Shown here one piece after another: positions 24,301 to 28,254 of a stretch of 28,254 nucleotides of DNA. The notes under the pieces are model-generated. The model had not been told where the DNA came from and ran no database searches. It was given only the letters and a program-made list of their open reading frames with translations. The stretch is from NCBI GenBank assembly GCA_023261465.1, contig JAHFOW010000006.1:1-28254 (forward strand). Reading direction: 5' to 3'. The first letter of the stretch is position 1. Each line of letters begins with the position of its first letter. The DNA comes from Planctomycetota bacterium. Its GTDB lineage: Bacteria; Planctomycetota; Brocadiia; Brocadiales; Brocadiaceae. The translations under genes were made by a program, and so were the position numbers.

Positions 24301-24897
24301 CTATTTTGCGGTAATTCCCTTCAAAGCTGTGTACACATAATCGCCATCACTGCCAGCATTGCCGTCCGCATCAACTCCTGACACATAGAATGTTATAGGA
24401 TTGGAAGCGCCAACCGGGGACTTCCATTTGAATCTCCATTTTGTTTGCTTGCTGCCGGCTTTTGTATGCTCAATATATTTTCCCCTGTCTGTCGCCTTAA
24501 GCCCCCGGTAATCACGAACTGGTATAACCTGTGTGAAGGTGCCTACTTTTTTAAACGTCCCAACCTTCTTGCCATTGGCATCAACCGCCGTCATTTCAAA
24601 CCCATGCAGCTTGCCACTGGAATTGATCAGTGAAACTTTAATATTTACACTCTGGCCAGGCGTATAAACAGCCGGTGCAGCAATTGAAAGTTTTGCTGTA
24701 CTTGAATTCGTAAGGAAGGAATCGTGACAACCTGGATTTGTATTACACGTAGTGTCGCGTGGCGCATTCGTCGCATACGCAGGGGGACCAGCAGACCATG
24801 CATAAAGCGGGTCAACAAATATACCGCTTGGGCCGATACCGCTTAAGGCGACAAATGCAAAACTTAGCATAGATTTATTAACAACTCTTAACTTCAT
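24301..24897 (-). CDS. Secreted choice-of-anchor-V-like protein with atypical Cys-x5-Cys-His
   Basis: The 198-residue protein has a signal peptide (hydrophobic residues 10-27, likely cleaved near LYAWSA, about residue 33). The mature part follows the choice-of-anchor V/reeler-like pattern: YTPGQSVNIKVSL, LHGFEMTAVDANGKKVGTF, YIEHTKAGSKQTKWRFKWKS, ITFYVSGVDADGNAGSDGDYVYTALKGI. In relatives a CxxCH near the N-terminus looks heme-binding. Here the spacing is Cys51-x5-Cys57-His58, which is not canonical. The repeat KKVGTFKKVGTF uses different codons in each copy. An AAAGGAGT ribosome binding site supports the start. It is convergent with the propeller gene. Function is unknown; a surface or redox-linked periplasmic role is possible. 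Confidence 0.7.
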   Translation of the reverse strand: MKLRVVNKSMLSFAFVALSGIGPSGIFVDPLYAWSAGPPAYATNAPRDTTCNTNPGCHDSFLTNSSTAKLSIAAPAVYTPGQSVNIKVSLINSSGKLHGFEMTAVDANGKKVGTFKKVGTFTQVIPVRDYRGLKATDRGKYIEHTKAGSKQTKWRFKWKSPVGASNPITFYVSGVDADGNAGSDGDYVYTALKGITAK

Positions 24898-25306
24898 CTA
24901 ACTTTACTCCTTTCTGTTTTAGTATAATATATTTTGTGTAAATTTGAGGGAGGGCAGAAAAAAAGCGCATTCCCCTTTGTACTCGGAGTTGATGAATAAA
25001 GAACAATAAACCAGGGAAGGAGAATATGCTATGATAGAATTTAAAAACTAAACGTATCAGAAGTCAGGGAATATGTCAAGGGGATAGCAGATGGATTTTC
25101 ATTTATATCTTGAGTTATGAATCCACGGACGTTAAACTTTAGAAAATTTACTGTCGGGCTATTGCGGGGGCGTACAAGTCATTGCGAAGGCGCAGCGTCT
25201 ACGCAAAAAGTTCACCGCTGTATCGTTGCGAAGGGGGAACGGCTGAAGCAGTCTCCTTGATATTAATTGTAACAAAAAGATTGCCATACATAGTTCGTAA
25301 TAACAT
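24898..25306. other. Intergenic region with leader of the anchor-V gene and a dispersed repeat
   Basis: The left part (24898-25170) holds the minus-strand leader, with only a weak TATACT-like -10 box, and no coding frame of note. The right part is the repeat described at 25179-25337. No RNA gene is visible. Confidence 0.4.
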
Positions 25307-25337
25307 GTGAAAGATTGCTTCGCTATCGCTCTCAATG
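25179..25337. repeat. Degenerate TCATTGCGAAGG / GATTGCTTCGC palindromic repeat
   Basis: TCATTGCGAAGGCGCAGCG (from 25179) and TCGTTGCGAAGGGGGAACGG (from 25223) resemble the left arm, and GATTGCTTCGCTATCGCTCT (from 25313, followed by CAATG) the right arm, of the widespread TCATTGCGA...GATTGCTTCGC intergenic repeats. The arms are imperfectly complementary. The right arm reaches into the annotated start of the next gene, so that start is doubtful. Confidence 0.6.
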
Positions 25338-26818
25338 CAGCAAAGGCAGCTTTTACATACTCTTTTGCTTGCATAGACTTACGTCTGCCAGTACAACAAC
25401 CACCACATAATTACAATAAAAAGTTTATACAATTGAGTTATCAAAGAAAACCACTTGTCATCTGCATATTTGTTCTCATTGCATTATTTTTTATTTTGCT
25501 CTATTGCACGGTATTTTGCGGCACTTTCACCCATGGTAATTTTGAAATTATCGCAGATCATCCTCAAATCAAGGAATGGCGGTATCTCCCTGAAGTTTTC
25601 ACCAGAAATTATTTTGTTTCATCAAGGACGTTAAGTTATCAACCCTTTGTTACTTTTACATACTTTATTGATTATGCCATCTGGCATACAAATCCTTTGG
25701 GATTTCATCTTACCAATGTCATCTTCCATACAATAAACTCACTCCTCTTTTATATTTTTCTCCGTTACGTCGTACAAGATAAACTGATAGTGTTATTTTC
25801 TACCTTGTTTTTTGTAACTCATCCGGTTCTTGCAGAGACCATTAACGTTATCACTTACCGAAGCGATATTCTTGCGGCAACATTTATCCTCGTTTCGCTT
25901 ATCTTTTTTATAAAAGCCGATACACTTACTTATGCAGCCGCAGGCTTTGGTCGGTGTAAACCAGTATCTATGGAAAGGAGAAGCAACACAAACCCCACAT
26001 TAAACATAGAAAATCCTGAAGGTGGTTCCAAAATGCCAAACCACAACACGCATAAAGGCTTATTTTCCCTGTATTATGCCATCTCTCTCATTGCTTATGT
26101 ATGTGCGCTTTTCTCAAAAGAAATGGCAATAACCCTTCCTGCCTTACTACCTTTGTTGGTGATATTTTCTGGCCAAAATATTCGTCAGGGTATGGGAAGA
26201 AGGTTGAAGGGTATATATATCGGGTATATGGCGATTGCCGTGCTTTTTCTTGTATTCAGATTTTTTATCATACGCAGCGTTGAGGTAAAAGCTGCATATC
26301 TGCCCGGAGGTTTCTGGTCTAACGTATTTACCATGGTCAGGATTCTGGCGTCTTATGTCAAACTATCGTTCTTTCCGTATAATCTTCACCCGGATTCTAT
26401 GGTTCATATTACAAAGACCCCACTTGAATGGGCATTTATGCTCTCCGTGGCGTTCCTGATCTCTGTCTTTATTATTTTTACTTGTTTGTGTAAATCCAGG
26501 AATATATTTGCCTGCTGGATGGCATGGTTCTTTATCACGTTACTTCCCGTCATGAACATTATCCCGATTCATACGATTATGGCAGACAGATACCTTTATA
26601 TTCCCATTATTGGATTTTGTGCGGCAAAGGGTATCCTTATCTATCGTATTACAGACCCCACCTTATCAACTCATGCCATAAAACTGAGAAAGGTTGTTCA
26701 ATTTACGTTGGTGATTATAATGACCTTAAGTTACGGATTCTCTATTGTACGGAAGAATGAGCATTGGATGGGCAAAAGCGCTCATGTGAAGAAAACGGGA
26801 TTTGTAAGGTTGGGTTGA
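25307..26818 (+). pseudogene. TMTC/GT39-like membrane glycosyltransferase, C-terminal TPR part lost
   Basis: The frame encodes a multi-span membrane protein like the N-terminal half of TMTC-type proteins (lipid-linked mannosyltransferase relatives). Marks are NPLGFHLTNVIFHTINSLLF (residues 129-148), THPVLAETINVITYRSDILA (171-190), LFSKEMAITLPAL (268-280), YNLHPDS and ADRYLYIP. In intact proteins EHW-(x)-LWKKT leads into tetratricopeptide repeats. Here that motif (EHWMGKSAHVKKT) is followed by FVRLG and a stop, both encoded by a palindromic repeat. The GTG start at 25307 lies in another repeat and has no ribosome binding site; the native start may be lost or be a TTG further in. Probably non-functional, though the membrane part is intact. 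Confidence 0.7.
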
Positions 26819-26833
26819 GGGACGAAACCCAAC
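26809..26833. repeat. GTTGGGTT...AACCCAAC palindrome ending the truncated gene
   Basis: GTTGGGTT (26809-26816) and AACCCAAC (26826-26833) form an 8-bp stem with the loop GAGGGACGA. The sequence GGTTGGGTTGAGGGACGAAACCCAAC belongs to a palindrome type dispersed in many bacterial genomes. It supplies the last codons and the stop of the damaged glycosyltransferase gene. From here to 27051 no gene is visible and composition shifts from AT-rich to GC-rich. Confidence 0.65.
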
Positions 26834-27051
26834 TTTACTTGATATATTACCTTTGCGGGACTTATTTGTTTCCCTCGTAGTTCTTTAATACGTGGCGAAC
26901 ACAGCTTTTGAACAGTCGCCGTGCCCCTTCAGGCTATCCCTGCGGATGGCAATGTCCCTCCGTAGCATTAGTTCCTTTCCCCCCTTCTCCAGTCGTGTTG
27001 AGAACTTTCCAGGAAGAGGGGATTGGGCGAAGCTTCAGGACAGCGGAGTGG

Positions 27052-28254
27052 CTACAGACTGAGCAGGAACGCATGGGTCTTGTTGTTAAATCGGCCAAAT
27101 CCGACAATGCAGCCGCAGTCGCAGATACCGCGAGCCTCCACGAGAGTCCATCCGGAGTTTGCCGGTATCAGATTGTTCAGGTCCTGCATGCCGTGGTTTT
27201 GGTCCCAGATAAAGGCGTGGAGGTTGCCACTAGCGTCGTACGACTTCCCAACCACTAGTCCCGTGTCCGAGATTGCCGTGGCGAAACTGTCTCCGCCAAG
27301 AGAGCCCAGATCGTCGGTCTTGGCATCGATCGCCTTTTTTGGCGTCGTGCGGAAAGCGTGGGTAGCGCCGGAAGGCAGAGTTGAGTACCCGACAATCTGC
27401 CCCGGATCGTTGATTGCCGTCGCCTTACTGACGTTACCACCGAGAGTGCCGAGGTCGTCCGCCGGGGTCAGCAGGTCTGTGCCCTGATGCCGGAACGCGT
27501 GTGCATTTCCGGTGGCGGTCTCTGCGTATCCCACGATTTCAGGCTCCGAGGCGTTGTTGATACCAGTAGCAGCGCCGGCTGCCCCGCCGAACGTCCCGAT
27601 ATTCCAAAATCCGGTGCCGTCCGGCAGATGGACAAACGGATTGTTAAAACGCTGCCCGACGATGATATTCGCATCGTTTATGCCGAATGCCAAACTGATA
27701 CGATTCGCGTCCTCTTCTTCGAGATCGCGCACCCGTCCTTCGCCTGGAAACCAGATCACGGCATGGTTCACGCCCGCGCTGGTGTCGGCATACCCTACGC
27801 AGGTTCCTTTTCCGTTGATTGCCAGGCCGTAACTAAACGTGCCGCCGGGCAGAGTTGCCCAGGTTTTCCATGTTGTTGGGTCTTTTGAATCCTTCCAGAA
27901 TTGACCGCGCCAGGCGGGAGCGGTCGTGCTAATAGTTCCTGCAATTTGCATCGAGTGGTTCAGCGCAAACGCCTGACTTGACCGGTCGAAGCTCTGGTCG
28001 AGATCCACAATGTTGTAAGCGCCGCTGCCCGTCAACTTGATGCGCCATATACCACGACCGAACGTGGCCGCATAGAGGTATCCCGTGCCAGCCGCAATCT
28101 TGAGATCATCGACCTCCACGTTCGGGAGTCCGAGCGGACGTGTCGCATTCGTCCAGGTCGCTCCGGCATCCGCAGTCATCATTACCCCGACATCTGTAGC
28201 GACATACCAGGTATTCGCCGGGTCGGCAGGGTCGCGGGCGATTGCGTTCAGTTG
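27052..28254 (-). CDS. HAF-repeat extracellular protein with an N-terminal BNR/propeller-like part, 5' end beyond the window
   Basis: The frame is open from the right edge to the stop at 27052, giving 401 residues of a longer protein. Residues 1-75 look like the last blades of a sortilin/BNR-type propeller (WYVATDVGVM, ADAGATWTNA, LYAATFGRGIWRIKL). The rest is a chain of HAF repeats: GLAINGKGTCVGYADTSAGV, DLGTLGGNVSKATAINDPGQ with VGYSTLPSGATHAF, DLGSLGGDSFATAISDTG with VGKSYDASGNLHAF, and a last copy ending HAFLLSL. Such proteins are secreted; function is not established. Base composition is clearly richer in G and C than every other gene here, suggesting transfer. An internal ATG pair at 28180-28182 is not the true start. 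Confidence 0.85.
   Translation of the reverse strand, partial: QLNAIARDPADPANTWYVATDVGVMMTADAGATWTNATRPLGLPNVEVDDLKIAAGTGYLYAATFGRGIWRIKLTGSGAYNIVDLDQSFDRSSQAFALNHSMQIAGTISTTAPAWRGQFWKDSKDPTTWKTWATLPGGTFSYGLAINGKGTCVGYADTSAGVNHAVIWFPGEGRVRDLEEEDANRISLAFGINDANIIVGQRFNNPFVHLPDGTGFWNIGTFGGAAGAATGINNASEPEIVGYAETATGNAHAFRHQGTDLLTPADDLGTLGGNVSKATAINDPGQIVGYSTLPSGATHAFRTTPKKAIDAKTDDLGSLGGDSFATAISDTGLVVGKSYDASGNLHAFIWDQNHGMQDLNNLIPANSGWTLVEARGICDCGCIVGFGRFNNKTHAFLLSL

Noticed and set aside
27487..27888. Plus-strand frames of over 100 codons
   Set aside because: They are antisense to the HAF-repeat gene and result from its high GC content.
1..28254. CRISPR arrays, tRNA or rRNA genes
   Set aside because: No regularly spaced direct repeats and no tRNA cloverleaf or rRNA segment were seen on either strand.

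Overview
The window looks like part of the chromosome of an anaerobic, Gram-negative-type Planctomycete, most likely an anammox bacterium of the Brocadiaceae. This is an inference. It rests on the moderately AT-rich composition, Kdo transferase (an outer-membrane lipid A enzyme) beside bbp2-type porin, formate-tetrahydrofolate ligase, a two-subunit-type glycine dehydrogenase, and many degenerate palindromic repeats and transposase remnants of the kind seen in those genomes. No 16S rRNA or anammox marker gene (hydrazine synthase or dehydrogenase) is present to confirm it.

Layout, left to right. 1-614 (minus): the 5' part of an extended SDR-type reductase/epimerase gene, translationally coupled to a small exported protein, with a tandem palindromic operator upstream. 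970-4099 (minus): a NitT/TauT-type ABC importer made of a fused double permease and an ATPase with a C-terminal extension. 4286-5089 (minus): SAM hydrolase (DUF62). 5235-6762 (plus): a 33-residue membrane microprotein followed by gcvPA. 6779-7399: remnants of two unrelated transposases. 7430-19557 (all minus): a long housekeeping run, read from right to left as fhs; then secA, waaA and metK; then ahcY and a DUF1015 gene; then a threonine-synthase-like gene and a ThiS/MoaD-like sulfur-carrier gene behind a complete SAM-I riboswitch. 20255-24897: envelope and exported proteins (porin, beta-propeller/Ig protein, choice-of-anchor-V-like protein). 25307-28254: a damaged TMTC-like membrane glycosyltransferase gene, a palindromic repeat, and the 3' part of a clearly GC-richer HAF-repeat gene that runs off the right edge.

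Much of the window concerns one-carbon and methionine/SAM metabolism. MetK makes SAM, AhcY recycles S-adenosylhomocysteine, DUF62 hydrolyses SAM, and Fhs and GcvPA feed folate one-carbon units. The ThrC-like/ThiS-like pair sits under a transcription-terminating SAM riboswitch with a consensus promoter.

The strongest lead is that ThrC-like/ThiS-like pair. A SAM OFF-switch makes little sense for an enzyme that only drains phosphohomoserine into threonine. It makes good sense if the enzyme puts protein-carried sulfur onto phosphohomoserine to give homocysteine. The ThiS-like protein also carries a 22-residue tail after its Gly-Gly, encoded largely by a palindromic repeat. The homocysteine role is a hypothesis, not a demonstrated function.
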